Positions 7,514 through 15,213 of a DNA stretch of 22,400 nt are shown in pieces. The DNA lies in IMG/VR virus record IMGVR_UViG_3300042006_000036, positions 1 through 22,400 of that record. One strand, 5' to 3'. Each line of letters opens with the position of its first letter. Within the stretch, counting starts at the first letter, position 1. The stretch comes from a virus. The notes under the pieces are model-generated. The model did no database searches and was not told where the DNA came from. It was given only the letters and a program-made list of their open reading frames with translations. Position numbers and translations under genes: made by a program.

Positions 7514-7747
7514 GACGAGATCACCGTAAAAACCGTGAAGGGCTTCGACAACGGCGGCAAATTCGTTCAGCCCGGGTCGAGCATCACTGTAACCACCGCC
7601 CGCGCCAGCGATCTGCTAGGCAACGGGCTGATCGAGGACTTCAAAGTGAAATCTGCGCAAGTCACTGAAAACAAGAAGGCACCCGAGCCAAACAACAAGT
7701 CGGCGCCGAAGCCCAAGGTTCAGGCAGCGAAAGAAAAGGCCGAATAA
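7511..7747 (+). CDS. Small capsid-linked protein with Lys/Pro/Ala tail
   Basis: This is a 78-residue protein. Residues 1-45 (MDEITVKTVKGFDNGGKFVQ, then PGSSITVTTARASDLLGNGL) resemble the short beta-rich domains often encoded just after major capsid genes, with the 'G-x-x-hydrophobic-x-PG' turn and 'A-x-x-L-x-x-x-G' helix. Residues 46-78 are a disordered Lys/Pro/Ala-rich tail (NKKAPEPNNKSAPKPK) that could bind DNA or the capsid interior. It lies between the capsid and head-tail connector genes. Its start appears to depend on the hairpin described at 7477-7513, since no other Shine-Dalgarno is near. Function unknown; capsid accessory or head-completion roles are plausible. Confidence 0.75.
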   Translation: MDEITVKTVKGFDNGGKFVQPGSSITVTTARASDLLGNGLIEDFKVKSAQVTENKKAPEPNNKSAPKPKVQAAKEKAE

Positions 7748-7749
7748 TC

Positions 7750-8226
7750 ATGAGCGTGATCGACATCGAACTGGCCATGAAGCACCTGCTCGCGGAACCT
7801 GAGGACCAGGACCTGGTGCAGTCGCAATTGGACGGCGCCGAAGAGGCTGCTCAGCAGTTCCTTCAGCGCCGGTTCTTTGCCGATCAGGCCGCTGTGGATC
7901 TTGCAAAGTCCACCACTCTTCAGCGAACCCAAGCGGCGCGCGCCATTTACCGCGCTGCGCTGGTTGTAGCCGATGACCCTGAAAACTCAGAAGACCGGTG
8001 CAGGCTGCGTGAACGTGCTCGCCAGGCCCTGGCGGATACCTTCGAGGCAATCGACATGGACGAGTACGGGATTGTGATCAACAAGGGCATTGAGGCGGCT
8101 TGCCTGCTCAAGCTCGGCCACCTATTTGCGAACAGGGAGGAGGTGGTGACGGGCACTATTGCTACTGAGCTTCCGCTGACCAGCAAGGCGTTGCTGATGC
8201 CTTACCGCATCCGGATGGGTGTGTAA
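7750..8226 (+). CDS. Head-tail connector protein, gp6-like
   Basis: The 158-residue, mainly helical protein begins MSVIDIELAMKHLLAEPEDQ, with ADDPENSEDRCRLRERARQA in the middle and ending LPLTSKALLMPYRIRMGV. This pattern (DIELAKxHLR, then a long helix pair and a P-Y-R C-terminus) is that of the HK97 gp6-type connector that binds under the portal as a ring. The insertion of about 35 residues in the middle (residues 55-100) makes it longer than the shortest members. It is the first of four tightly packed head-to-tail genes and ends with a one-base overlap into the next. Confidence 0.85.
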   Translation: MSVIDIELAMKHLLAEPEDQDLVQSQLDGAEEAAQQFLQRRFFADQAAVDLAKSTTLQRTQAARAIYRAALVVADDPENSEDRCRLRERARQALADTFEAIDMDEYGIVINKGIEAACLLKLGHLFANREEVVTGTIATELPLTSKALLMPYRIRMGV

Positions 8227-8567
8227 TGCGCGCCGGCAAGTTGCGGCACCGCATTGATATCCAGAGACCGGTGGTCGAGCGCGACCCAGAAGATAACACC
8301 GAGTTGCCGGTACGATGGGAAACGGTCTGGGAGCGCTGCCCCGCCTCGGTTGAGCCATTGAGCGCCAGAGAGTTCTTGGCTGCGCAGGCTACGCAATCCG
8401 AGGTGACCGCCAAGATCGTGGTTCGGTACCGCCCGGGCTTGCTGCCCACGATGCGTATCATCCATCGCGGCGAGATTTACAACATCGCCGGCGCTTTGCC
8501 GGACAACGTTTCGGGCCTTGAATATTTGACGCTGCCGGTCAGCAAGGGCGTGAACGATGGTCGATGA
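8226..8567 (+). CDS. Head closure / head-tail adaptor, SPP1 gp16-HK97 gp7 type
   Basis: This 113-residue beta-barrel protein opens MRAGKLRHRIDIQRPVVERD, the signature of the phage head-tail joining family, followed by WETVWERCPASVEPLSAREF and VTAKIVVRYRPGLLPTMRII. The C-terminal strand pair is IHRGEIYNIAGALPDNVSGL. It forms the ring that closes the head channel and receives the tail. Length and motif order are normal. It starts in a one-base overlap with the connector gene and overlaps the following gene by 11 bases. Confidence 0.92.
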   Translation: MRAGKLRHRIDIQRPVVERDPEDNTELPVRWETVWERCPASVEPLSAREFLAAQATQSEVTAKIVVRYRPGLLPTMRIIHRGEIYNIAGALPDNVSGLEYLTLPVSKGVNDGR

Positions 8568-9042
8568 AGTGAAGTTCAGCTTGATCGGTGTAGACAGCCT
8601 GCTCGGAAAGCTGGCTACCGTGAACGATGAGGTCAAGCGCAAGACCGGTCGCACCGCGCTTCGGCGCGCTGCCGAGATGGTCGCCAACAACTTCAAAGAG
8701 GGCGCCCGGCGATGGGATGATCCGGACACAGGGCGATCCATCGCAGACAACATCGTCCTTCGATGGAACGGGCGGCTGTTTCGCCGTACTGGCGACTTGG
8801 GGTTTCGCGTTGGCGTGCTGCACGGCGCAGTGCTGGTTAAGAATGGCAGCACTGAGAAAAGCGCCCCGACACCGCATTGGCGTCTGCTTGAGTTTGGTAC
8901 CGAGCATATCGCTGCTGATCCTGTTGCGCGCCCAGCCCTTGAGGACCATATCGGCGAAATCACCAATGAGTTTGCTACCCAGTTCGAGAAATCCTTGGAC
9001 AGGGCCATTCGTCGTGAAGCGAAGTTAAGGAGCAGCAGCTGA
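8557..9042 (+). CDS. HK97 gp10-like tail completion/morphogenesis protein
   Basis: The 161-residue protein begins MVDEVKFSLIGVDSLLGKLA, with the family's long helix (VKRKTGRTALRRAAEMVANN), a basic segment (FKEGARRWDDPDTGRS) and the conserved HWRLLEFGTEHIAADPVARP near residues 108-127. The Glu-Phe-Gly-Thr turn followed by an aromatic/Pro stretch is characteristic of the HK97-gp10 family, which acts in joining or completing the tail. The gene overlaps its upstream neighbour by 11 bases and its downstream neighbour by one base (TGATG). Confidence 0.92.
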   Translation: MVDEVKFSLIGVDSLLGKLATVNDEVKRKTGRTALRRAAEMVANNFKEGARRWDDPDTGRSIADNIVLRWNGRLFRRTGDLGFRVGVLHGAVLVKNGSTEKSAPTPHWRLLEFGTEHIAADPVARPALEDHIGEITNEFATQFEKSLDRAIRREAKLRSSS

Positions 9043-9407
9043 TGTTTGCACCAATCAACGCCGTGTGCGCCCTGGATGCTGGAGTGATCGCAGTACTTGG
9101 ATCAGCACCGCAGCGTCTCTATCCGTTCGGTGATGCGCCGCAAGATGGGCAAAAGCCTTATGCGGTTTGGCAGACCATCGGAGGTGATTCGGAGAACTAC
9201 CTGGCGGGGCGCCCAGACATCGACGGCTATACGCTACAGGTCGACGTGTACGCCACGACCGGTAAGGACGCACGGGCCGCGGCCAAGGCCGTCAGAGACG
9301 CTATTGAACTGAACGCCTACATTATCCGCTGGGGTGGTGAGAGCCGCGACCCTGCAACAAAGAATTACCGGTACAGCTTCGACGTGAGCTGGCTCGTTCC
9401 TCGATAA
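9042..9407 (+). CDS. Tail terminator, DUF3168 family
   Basis: The 121-residue protein matches DUF3168: an N-terminal helix ([16 protein letters not shown]), then [40 protein letters not shown] and the closing strand [14 protein letters not shown]. The family includes tail terminators related to lambda gpU that cap the tail tube and bind the head connector. It is the last gene of the head/neck block: a rho-independent terminator lies 19 bases after its stop. AAGGAG at 9027-9032 gives the ATG a Shine-Dalgarno with nine-base spacing. Confidence 0.9.
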   Translation: MFAPINAVCALDAGVIAVLGSAPQRLYPFGDAPQDGQKPYAVWQTIGGDSENYLAGRPDIDGYTLQVDVYATTGKDARAAAKAVRDAIELNAYIIRWGGESRDPATKNYRYSFDVSWLVPR

Positions 9408-9426
9408 CGCTGCAACCCAAACCAAT

Positions 9427-9448
9427 CCCGCCGAGTGCGGGTTTTTTT
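9427..9448 (+). terminator. Rho-independent terminator between neck and tail genes
   Basis: A 5-bp GC stem, CCCGC (9427-9431) with GCGGG (9437-9441) around loop CGAGT, is followed directly by seven T (9442-9448). It lies in the 64-base gap between the tail terminator gene and the major tail protein gene, in the direction of late transcription. The stem is short, so termination is probably partial, which would adjust head versus tail expression or require antitermination for the tail block. It is followed by a leader with TGGAG before the ATG, a layout repeated at 17925 and 20823. Confidence 0.8.
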
Positions 9449-9471
9449 ATGCCCGACATTTGGAGAACGCC

Positions 9472-10200
9472 ATGTCGATCCTTTCCCAAGGAACCCAGAT
9501 TTACGCCGCGGTACCCAGTGCAGGTAATCCATCTGTCTTCGAGGTTATAGAGATCGAGTGCGCTACGGCATTCAGTCCCGGCGGAAACCCAGCTGACCAG
9601 ATCGAAACAACCTGCCTGAGCGAAACGGTTCGCAGCTATATGCGCGGACTTCGTACTCCAGGCCAGGCAACACTAACTCTGAATGCAGATCCTCGGAATG
9701 CATCGCACGTACGACTGCACCAGCTTTCCGAAGACGACTCTATCGAGAGCGTCCGCTGGGTTGTTGGCTGGTCTGATGGAAAAGGCATTGCCCCCACCAT
9801 TGGCACTACGGGCTCTCTCGCGGCCATCAGCGTTTTGTCTGGCGGTACTGGCTATACCACGGCGCCGACCGTGGCTATCACAGGCGGCGGCGGTACAGGC
9901 GCTACGGCAACGGCGACCGTCGCCGGAGGGTCGGTTACCGGCATCAGCGTCACATCGCCGGGCACCGGTTACACCAGTGCACCAACCGTCGCGCTCACAG
10001 GCGGCGCCGGCTCTGGGGCTACAGCTACTGCGGAACTTGGTGATGGTGATGATTTTGTTCTTCCGCCAACCCGAACATGGTTTGTTTTCGACGGGTACGT
10101 ATCCGACTTCCCGTTCGACTTTGCGGCAAACACTGTTGTGACCAGCGCAGCGACGATTCAGCGCTCTGGCGGTTCGGCCTGGATCCGTAAGACCACTTAA
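9472..10200 (+). CDS. Major tail tube protein with inserted glycine-rich repeats
   Basis: The start chosen is the ATG at 9472, six bases behind GGAG (9462-9465), giving 242 residues from [18 protein letters not shown]. The N-terminal 115 residues and the last 45 ([20 protein letters not shown] and onward) make up a tail-tube fold: [20 protein letters not shown] and TLTLNADP are typical of lambda gpV/HK97-type tail tubes. Residues about 119-195 are a tandem repeat of about 39 residues with GYTxAPTVAxTGG cores, inserted before the last strands. This insert probably projects from the tube surface as decoration. The gene begins the tail block just after a terminator. Confidence 0.88.
   Translation: MSILSQGTQIYAAVPSAGNPSVFEVIEIECATAFSPGGNPADQIETTCLSETVRSYMRGLRTPGQATLTLNADPRNASHVRLHQLSEDDSIESVRWVVGWSDGKGIAPTIGTTGSLAAISVLSGGTGYTTAPTVAITGGGGTGATATATVAGGSVTGISVTSPGTGYTSAPTVALTGGAGSGATATAELGDGDDFVLPPTRTWFVFDGYVSDFPFDFAANTVVTSAATIQRSGGSAWIRKTT
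9826..10041 (+). repeat. Tandem 39-residue repeat inside the major tail gene
   Basis: Two in-frame units with a period of 117 bases start at 9826 and 9943. Both encode the pattern I-S-V-x-S-x-G-T-G-Y-T-x-A-P-T-V-A-(I/L)-T-G-G-(G/A)-G-(T/S)-G-A-T-A-T-A. The second unit is cut short after ATATAEL. The DNA copies differ at many third positions, so this is an old duplication under protein-level selection and not recent slippage. Such glycine/threonine repeats occur in many virion proteins as add-on beta domains. Confidence 0.85.
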
Positions 10201-10209
10201 GGAAAAATC

Positions 10210-10635
10210 ATGCAGCTCAATATCGAAAGCCTCAAGGGGTTTGGTGCCTTCACCGGCGCACCTGTGAAAAAAACGATCAAATGGGAGCAGGGAGGCAAGT
10301 CTCTAAAGGGCGATGTCTTCGTGCGCCCACTGGGATACCGAGCCGCCGTCAGCGACCTGATTGCATCAGCCGGGATGCAGGACGGCATTGCTGGACGAAT
10401 AGCGGCCAGCATCTGCGATGAGTCAGGTGCTCCAGTTTTCACCGTTGCGGATATCACTGGCGATGCAGACCCTGATCGTGGCTCGCTCGATCGCAACCTC
10501 ACCACGGCATTACTTACAGCCATCGGCGAGGTGAACAACCTGGGAAAGACCCAGCCCTCAGCGACTTCGACGAAGTCTGGCACGAGCTCGCGATCACGCT
10601 CTCCTGCACGATCGCGGAAGCCCAAGAGCGATTGA
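10210..10635 (+). CDS. Tail assembly chaperone gpG-like (zero-frame product)
   Basis: The 141-residue product starts MQLNIESLKGFGAFTGAPVK, with GGKSLKGDVFVRPLGYRAAV and a helical core DGIAGRIAASICDESGAPVF ending LTTALLTAIGEVNNLGK. After the slippery site at 10542-10548 the zero frame encodes a low-complexity Ser/Arg/Lys tail (TKSGTSSRSRSPARSRKPKS), the usual sign that another frame carries the conserved sequence. By analogy with lambda gpG, it coats the tape measure protein before tube assembly. AAGGA overlapping the upstream stop (10199-10203) gives a good Shine-Dalgarno for ATG 10210. Confidence 0.88.
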   Translation: MQLNIESLKGFGAFTGAPVKKTIKWEQGGKSLKGDVFVRPLGYRAAVSDLIASAGMQDGIAGRIAASICDESGAPVFTVADITGDADPDRGSLDRNLTTALLTAIGEVNNLGKTQPSATSTKSGTSSRSRSPARSRKPKSD

Positions 10636-10844
10636 GCCTTCCGGAGTTCAGGCGCTGGGTTGAGTACAGGCGAAAGCGTGGCTCGCTCAATTGGGGGATG
10701 CGCATGGAGCGTGGCTGTGCGCTTCTATCCACGCTCTATGCAAATACCCACGCGGACAAAGCCCGCTACACAATTTACGACTTTATGCCGCACGAGTCGG
10801 AGCCTGAACTGACATTGGAAGAGGCCCTTGAAATTTGGGCCTGA
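10210..10844 (+). CDS. Tail assembly chaperone gpGT, made by -1 frameshift
   Basis: Zero-frame residues 1-113 end at K (codon 10546-10548). After a -1 slip on GGGAAAG, reading continues from 10548 as DPALSDFDEVWHELAITLSC and on through LSLPEFRRWVEYRRKRGSLN to a stop at 10844. The fusion is 211 residues. The -1 frame is open and clearly conserved in type (gpT-like: L-x-L-P-E-F-x-x-W, then R-x-G-x-L-N and a C-terminal ARYTIYDFMPHE). It has no credible start of its own: the only nearby one is a TTG at 10632. In lambda gpGT recruits tube subunits to the tape measure, and the low frameshift rate sets the G:GT ratio. Confidence 0.9.
10542..10577 (+). promoter_or_regulatory. Programmed -1 ribosomal frameshift signal
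   Basis: GGGAAAG at 10542-10548 is in the correct phase (zero frame CTG GGA AAG), so both tRNAs can re-pair on GGG AAA. It is the same heptamer used at the lambda G/T junction. A 6-bp inverted repeat, GACTTC (10563-10568) with GAAGTC (10572-10577) and a 3-base loop, starts 14 bases after it. It could be a weak stimulator, though this spacing is longer than typical. Confidence 0.88.
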
Positions 10845-10884
10845 GTGTATCGATCAACGGAAATGGGAAACGCTGGGGTAGCCA

Positions 10885-13872
10885 ATGGCTTCGACACTCG
10901 GAACGCTGACGCTCGACCTGATTGCCAGGATTGGTGGCTTCACAGGTCCTATGGACAAGGCCGCGGCCGCGGCGCGCAAATCCGGCAAGGCCATTGCGGA
11001 ATCGGCTGATGTCGCCGCTCTTGCTTGGGAGGCGCTAGGCCAGGTGGCTGCGGGCGCCCTAGCCGGACTTTCGGTAGGAGCTATATTTACAGCGTTTATT
11101 GCTGAGACTAAAGCTGCTGAGCAGGAGCAGGCACAGTTGGCAGCAGTGCTTAGATCTACTGGCGAGGCGGCGGGGTTTAGTCGCAGTCAACTAAACGACA
11201 TGGCCGGCGCTTTGGAAAAAGCGACCACATATTCCGGCGGTGACATCAATAAGGCGCAGACAGCTCTTCTTGCATTCACTGGAGTGGTCGGTGATCAGTT
11301 TCCCCGCGCCCTGCAAGCAGCAGCCGATATGGCTGCTCGAACAGGGGTAACTGTGCAGCAGGCGGCAGAGACTATTGGCCGCGCGCTCGACGTTCCCTCT
11401 GAGGGGCTCAGCTCACTGAGCAAGCAAGGGTTTAGATTCACTGAAGAGCAGAAGAAACTCGCGGAGTCATTCGAATCTACCGGGGATGTTGCCAGCGCTC
11501 AGAACATCATCCTTAAATCTCTCGAGGAGTCATACGGAGGTGCCGCCGCCGCTGCGCGCGATACCTTCGGCGGCGCGCTAGATGGCTTGCGAAATGCTGT
11601 CTCTGGGCTGCTGACAGGCGAGGGTAGCCTGGATTCTGCAAAAGCTGCAATCGAAGGCTTGACTACTGTTCTCTCTGATCCAAAGGCCAAGACGGTCCTA
11701 AATCTGACGGCGCAGGCTGCCTCTGCATTGGCGGTTATTCTGGTGACTCGGCTTGCCGCCGGCGCCGTCGCAACGTCTGCTGCATTTGTCGTGGGCCAGG
11801 TTGAGGCCGTGCGGTATCAGCTGGCCCTCGCCCGTATGGCTGGTGTGGCGCCTGCCGCCGCCGCGGGCATTGTCAGCGTTGGTGTCGCAGCTCGTGGCGC
11901 CTCTGCTGCGATGGCTCTCCTTGGTGGACCTGCAGGTGTGGTGCTGCTCGCGGCAAGCGCGCTCGCGTACTTCGCATTAAGTGGCAATGACGCCGATGAC
12001 TCGGCGACCACGTTGTCTACTAAGGTTGATTTGCTAACTCAGTCATTTGAGGGCTTCACCAAGAACCAGGCCGCTGCCGCCCTACAGGAAATCAACAAGG
12101 ATCTTCTAGATGCGCAGTTGCGCGCCATTGACGCAGAAAGCGCCGTTAGCCAGTACCAGCGCCTGCTGCGCGAGCATCCAAATGATTCTCGGCAGCGCGA
12201 ATGGAATGAATCGCTGATCACTGCCCAGGGCGAACTCGATACAGCGCGCCAAAAAGTAGAATCGTTCGGTGATCAGATTAATATCCTTAACGGAATTTTG
12301 TCTGCAGCGCCTGTTATTGAGCAGTCAAAGGCCTATCGAGATCTTGCAAAGACGCTGGACGAGCAGATATTGCTAGCTGGAAAGAAGACGAACGCCGACA
12401 AGCTCTCTGCGCGCATTGGTGCCGGATTGGTGACGGGTCTCAAAGAGGGGGAGGGTGAGCTTCTTGTAGCTAAAGCAAAAACCTTAGATGCCAGCGAGGC
12501 GGCTGCTACGGCCGAGAAAAAGAGAGCTGAGTCGGCTAAGAGTGCAGCGAAGGCAGTCGTTAATGCCGAAAACGCTACGCGTAAGCGAGGCGAAGATGCC
12601 GTCACTGACTACCAGCGTCAGATCGCACTCATCAATACCACTGCTGACGCTAGAAAAAAGGCGACCGAGGTTTCCAAACTTCAATTTGAAATAGAGTCTG
12701 GAAAACTGGTGGGCATCAATGCCCAGCAGCAGGAGCGCTTGAAGAGCCTGGCCGCTGAGCTGGATAGTCTTCAGAAACTGAAGTTAGCCAACGAGGACGC
12801 GGCCAAGGCTCGTGCCTTTGGCGCGACATTGACCGAGGGAAATCAAACCGCACGCATGGGGTTTGAAATCGAGCTTTCAGGCGGTGGCAGTGGCGATAAG
12901 CTCAAGGAGCGCTTGAAGGCAGATCTCGCCATTCAGCAAGACTTCAACAAGCAACTCGCTGAGCTTCAGAAGCAATACAACGGCGGCGACATTAGCGAAG
13001 ATCTCTACAATCAGGAGACGGAGTTACTGCGTGAGGCCTTGGCCCAGCGTATGGAAATCCAGCAGGAATATTACGAACAGCAAGATGAAGCCCAAAACAA
13101 CTGGCTCGATGGCGTTGCATCTGCTTGGGAAAACTATCGCGATACCGCGATGGACTACCAGCAGCAGGCGGCGGACTTTACGGCCAGTACTTTGGATACG
13201 CTCACCGGGACTGTTGGCGACGGCATCGCATCAATGATTCTGGAGTCGGAGAGTCTTGGAGATGCGTTCGTTAATGTGGCGGCCACCATGGCCAAGAGCA
13301 TCATCAACGCCCTCGCACAAATGGCGGCGCAGTGGCTGGTTTATCAGGCAGTTCAGCTCGTTGCTGGAAAGGCGACTCAGGCCAGCGCATCCGTAGCTAT
13401 GGTCGCTAACGCACAAGCCACTGCGTTTCAAGCCTCTCTCGCTGCGTTTGCGAGTACTGCGGCAATACCAATTGTCGGTCCTCTCCTGGCTCCGGGCGCC
13501 GCGGCTGCAGCCGCTACTTTCGCAGCGCCTCTTGTTGCAGGCGTTTCGGCCGCCAGCCTCGCCGGCATGGCGCATGATGGTTTGGATTCCGTTCCTGAAA
13601 CTGGGACTTGGTTATTGGCGAAGGGGGAGCGGGTTACGACTGCTGAGACCAGCGCAAAACTAGACAGCACTCTTAGCAAGATTCAAGCAGGCCAGTCACG
13701 CAAAGGTGCAATTGCTCCTGTGGTGAACCTATACGAGGACGCCTCTAAGGCTGGGACATCCAGGGCAAATTCGGATGGTGGCGTGGATGTCTGGGTTGCA
13801 AACATACTGAGCGATGGCCCCGCCCATGATGCCCTTCAGCAGAAGTACGGATTACAGACGAGGGGCTCATGA
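10885..13872 (+). CDS. Tail tape measure protein
   Basis: The 995-residue product is the longest in the window, as usual for tape measures. The N-terminus (MASTLGTLTLDLIARIGGFT) precedes Ala-rich helices. Residues about 80-250 hold the tape-measure domain (SGGDINKAQTALLAFTGVVG, then ALDVPSEGLSSLSKQGFRFT). Residues about 260-370 contain several hydrophobic helices likely to insert into the host membrane. Residues 420-770 are long charged coiled coils, and the end has the lambda gpH-type motif DGLDSVPETGTWLLAKGERV. At about 0.15 nm per residue it predicts a tail near 150 nm. gpG and gpGT, encoded just upstream, should chaperone it. It ends in an ATGA overlap with the next gene. Confidence 0.93.
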   Translation: MASTLGTLTLDLIARIGGFTGPMDKAAAAARKSGKAIAESADVAALAWEALGQVAAGALAGLSVGAIFTAFIAETKAAEQEQAQLAAVLRSTGEAAGFSRSQLNDMAGALEKATTYSGGDINKAQTALLAFTGVVGDQFPRALQAAADMAARTGVTVQQAAETIGRALDVPSEGLSSLSKQGFRFTEEQKKLAESFESTGDVASAQNIILKSLEESYGGAAAAARDTFGGALDGLRNAVSGLLTGEGSLDSAKAAIEGLTTVLSDPKAKTVLNLTAQAASALAVILVTRLAAGAVATSAAFVVGQVEAVRYQLALARMAGVAPAAAAGIVSVGVAARGASAAMALLGGPAGVVLLAASALAYFALSGNDADDSATTLSTKVDLLTQSFEGFTKNQAAAALQEINKDLLDAQLRAIDAESAVSQYQRLLREHPNDSRQREWNESLITAQGELDTARQKVESFGDQINILNGILSAAPVIEQSKAYRDLAKTLDEQILLAGKKTNADKLSARIGAGLVTGLKEGEGELLVAKAKTLDASEAAATAEKKRAESAKSAAKAVVNAENATRKRGEDAVTDYQRQIALINTTADARKKATEVSKLQFEIESGKLVGINAQQQERLKSLAAELDSLQKLKLANEDAAKARAFGATLTEGNQTARMGFEIELSGGGSGDKLKERLKADLAIQQDFNKQLAELQKQYNGGDISEDLYNQETELLREALAQRMEIQQEYYEQQDEAQNNWLDGVASAWENYRDTAMDYQQQAADFTASTLDTLTGTVGDGIASMILESESLGDAFVNVAATMAKSIINALAQMAAQWLVYQAVQLVAGKATQASASVAMVANAQATAFQASLAAFASTAAIPIVGPLLAPGAAAAAATFAAPLVAGVSAASLAGMAHDGLDSVPETGTWLLAKGERVTTAETSAKLDSTLSKIQAGQSRKGAIAPVVNLYEDASKAGTSRANSDGGVDVWVANILSDGPAHDALQQKYGLQTRGS

Positions 13873-14321
13873 TCATTTACCCAAAGCAACTGTCATTGCC
13901 GCTCCATGATGGCTACAAGCTAGACACGATAAGCCCATTGATGAGGACAAGACTCGATAGTGGGCGGTCGCGCCAACGGAGGAAATTCACCAGTGTCCCT
14001 ACAGAGGTTTCGGTGAAGTGGATATTCAACGATAACCAGGCCTCGTTTTTTGAGGCGTGGTTTGCGAGAACTCTCGGTGATGGTGCGTTGTGGTTCCAGG
14101 CTACTTTGAAGACCCCTCTGGGGCTGAAGGATTATGTATGCCGTTTCACAGATATCTATGACGGGCCAGAGCTGATAGGGGTTGGTCATTGGGCGTACTC
14201 TGCAACGCTTGAGTTGCGCGATCGACCATTGATGGCGCCAGGTTGGGAAAGCTTCCCAGAACTCTGGTTCGGCAAGAACATCGTCGACCTGGCGATAAAC
14301 AGGGAGTGGCCCGAGGCATGA
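13869..14321 (+). CDS. Minor tail (distal tail/tip) protein, lambda gpM position
   Basis: The 150-residue protein begins MIIYPKQLSLPLHDGYKLDT, with VSVKWIFNDNQASFFEAWFA and WFQATLKTPLGLKDYVCRFT, and ends ELWFGKNIVDLAINREWPEA. The WxFxxxQxxxFxxW core is typical of the small distal-tail proteins encoded right after tape measure genes in HK97-like phages. By position it corresponds to lambda gpM/HK97 gp17, which joins the tail tube to the tip complex. Sequence similarity to gpM itself cannot be judged here. The start overlaps the tape measure stop (ATGA) and the stop overlaps the next start the same way. Confidence 0.8.
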   Translation: MIIYPKQLSLPLHDGYKLDTISPLMRTRLDSGRSRQRRKFTSVPTEVSVKWIFNDNQASFFEAWFARTLGDGALWFQATLKTPLGLKDYVCRFTDIYDGPELIGVGHWAYSATLELRDRPLMAPGWESFPELWFGKNIVDLAINREWPEA

Positions 14322-14803
14322 ATCCACTCGACGTTTGTTATGCATCGCCAGGTAGCGAGGTTCTGATCCCGACACTGGAAATATTCAGTATCCCCTGGGC
14401 CGAGCCAATCTTTATCTGTGCTGGTTTTGAAAATCAAACATGCGGCACAGAGGATGGCCGAGTGGTTACGTTTGAGGCGGGGGGCATTGATGTTGCCTAC
14501 CCGACAAAGGACAACACCGGGAGCCAAACCGTAACCTTTGCGATTGATGGAGTCACAGGCAGTGCGCAGGGCCTGATCCGTCAAGCCATGGACGCTGACG
14601 CCATCATCAGGGTAACCATGCGGCTGTACTTGAGCACTGACCTCAGTATGCCCTCTCAGAGGCCGTACTACCTTGTAACCAGCGGCGGAAGCTTCGAAGG
14701 CGCAACAATCCGTGTCGACGGTGGATACTTCAACCTCATCGACACGAACTTTAACCGCGAAACGTTCAACGCCCTCAACGCCCCCTGCATTAAGTACCTA
14801 TAA
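14318..14803 (+). CDS. DUF1833 tail tip protein, lambda gpL position
   Basis: The start chosen is ATG 14318 in an ATGA overlap with the gene before it. This gives 161 residues (MNPLDVCYASPGSEVLIPTL). A longer frame from a TTG at 14243 would overlap the previous gene by almost 80 bases and is unlikely. Features are ICAGFENQTCGTEDGRVVTF, GSQTVTFAIDGVTGSAQGLI and ATIRVDGGYFNLIDTNFNRE, in keeping with DUF1833. The gene order tape measure - M - L - K - J places it as the gpL equivalent in the baseplate-like tip. There are four cysteines (residues 7, 31, 38, 158), so a metal site is conceivable, though not shown. Confidence 0.82.
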   Translation: MNPLDVCYASPGSEVLIPTLEIFSIPWAEPIFICAGFENQTCGTEDGRVVTFEAGGIDVAYPTKDNTGSQTVTFAIDGVTGSAQGLIRQAMDADAIIRVTMRLYLSTDLSMPSQRPYYLVTSGGSFEGATIRVDGGYFNLIDTNFNRETFNALNAPCIKYL

Positions 14804-14805
14804 CC

Positions 14806-15213
14806 ATGCCATCACGATTCCTAACTGCCATCTACCAGGACGGCGGTCGCGAGCTGCCGTCCGTTGATTGCTGGGGACTGACGACGATAGCCAGGTCGGA
14901 GCTATACGGCCTGCCTGGGCTATCCAAGTTTGGAGAGGTGACGCGCCTGGGTATTCACGCCTTCCAGCGCTCCTACAGGTCAGAGGTGGGTAGGGCTCTT
15001 GAGCGTTGTGAGCCTTTCCCGGGAGCAATCGCCGCAGCAATGAAGGGTGATATCTGCGCCCACGTTGCCCTGGTGGTCCTCAAAGACGACCGCCTGCAGG
15101 TGCTGGAGATCAACCCCGGCAGCGGGGCCAGGATCATCCGGCTTCAAGAATTCAAAGATAACTACATGACGGTGGTGTTCTATCGTGATCGAGATCTATG
15201 CAAACAAGCTTGA
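14806..15213 (+). CDS. NlpC/P60-type tail tip peptidase, lambda gpK-like
   Basis: The 135-residue protein has the NlpC/P60 nucleophile in SVDCWGLTTIARSELYGLP (Cys22) and the catalytic His86 in GDICAHVALVV. The third polar position may be supplied around ILEINPGSG-like sequence at residues 100-106. These cysteine peptidases at the tail tip cut peptide crosslinks in peptidoglycan during entry. It lacks the N-terminal JAB-like domain of full-length lambda gpK and is only the NlpC/P60 part. The ATG at 14806 has no clear Shine-Dalgarno, and the gap to the upstream stop is two bases, so coupled re-initiation is likely. Confidence 0.85.
   Translation: MPSRFLTAIYQDGGRELPSVDCWGLTTIARSELYGLPGLSKFGEVTRLGIHAFQRSYRSEVGRALERCEPFPGAIAAAMKGDICAHVALVVLKDDRLQVLEINPGSGARIIRLQEFKDNYMTVVFYRDRDLCKQA

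Noticed and set aside
9460-9471. TTG 9460 as start of the major tail protein
   Set aside because: It overlaps the Shine-Dalgarno itself. ATG 9472 is correctly spaced.
9826-10041. Tail gene repeats as a CRISPR or minisatellite
   Set aside because: There are only two in-frame copies with protein-level conservation, and no spacers.
10632-10844. Independent 70-codon gene from a TTG
   Set aside because: The frame continues upstream to the GGGAAAG slippery site and supplies the gpT part by frameshifting, so a separate start is not needed.
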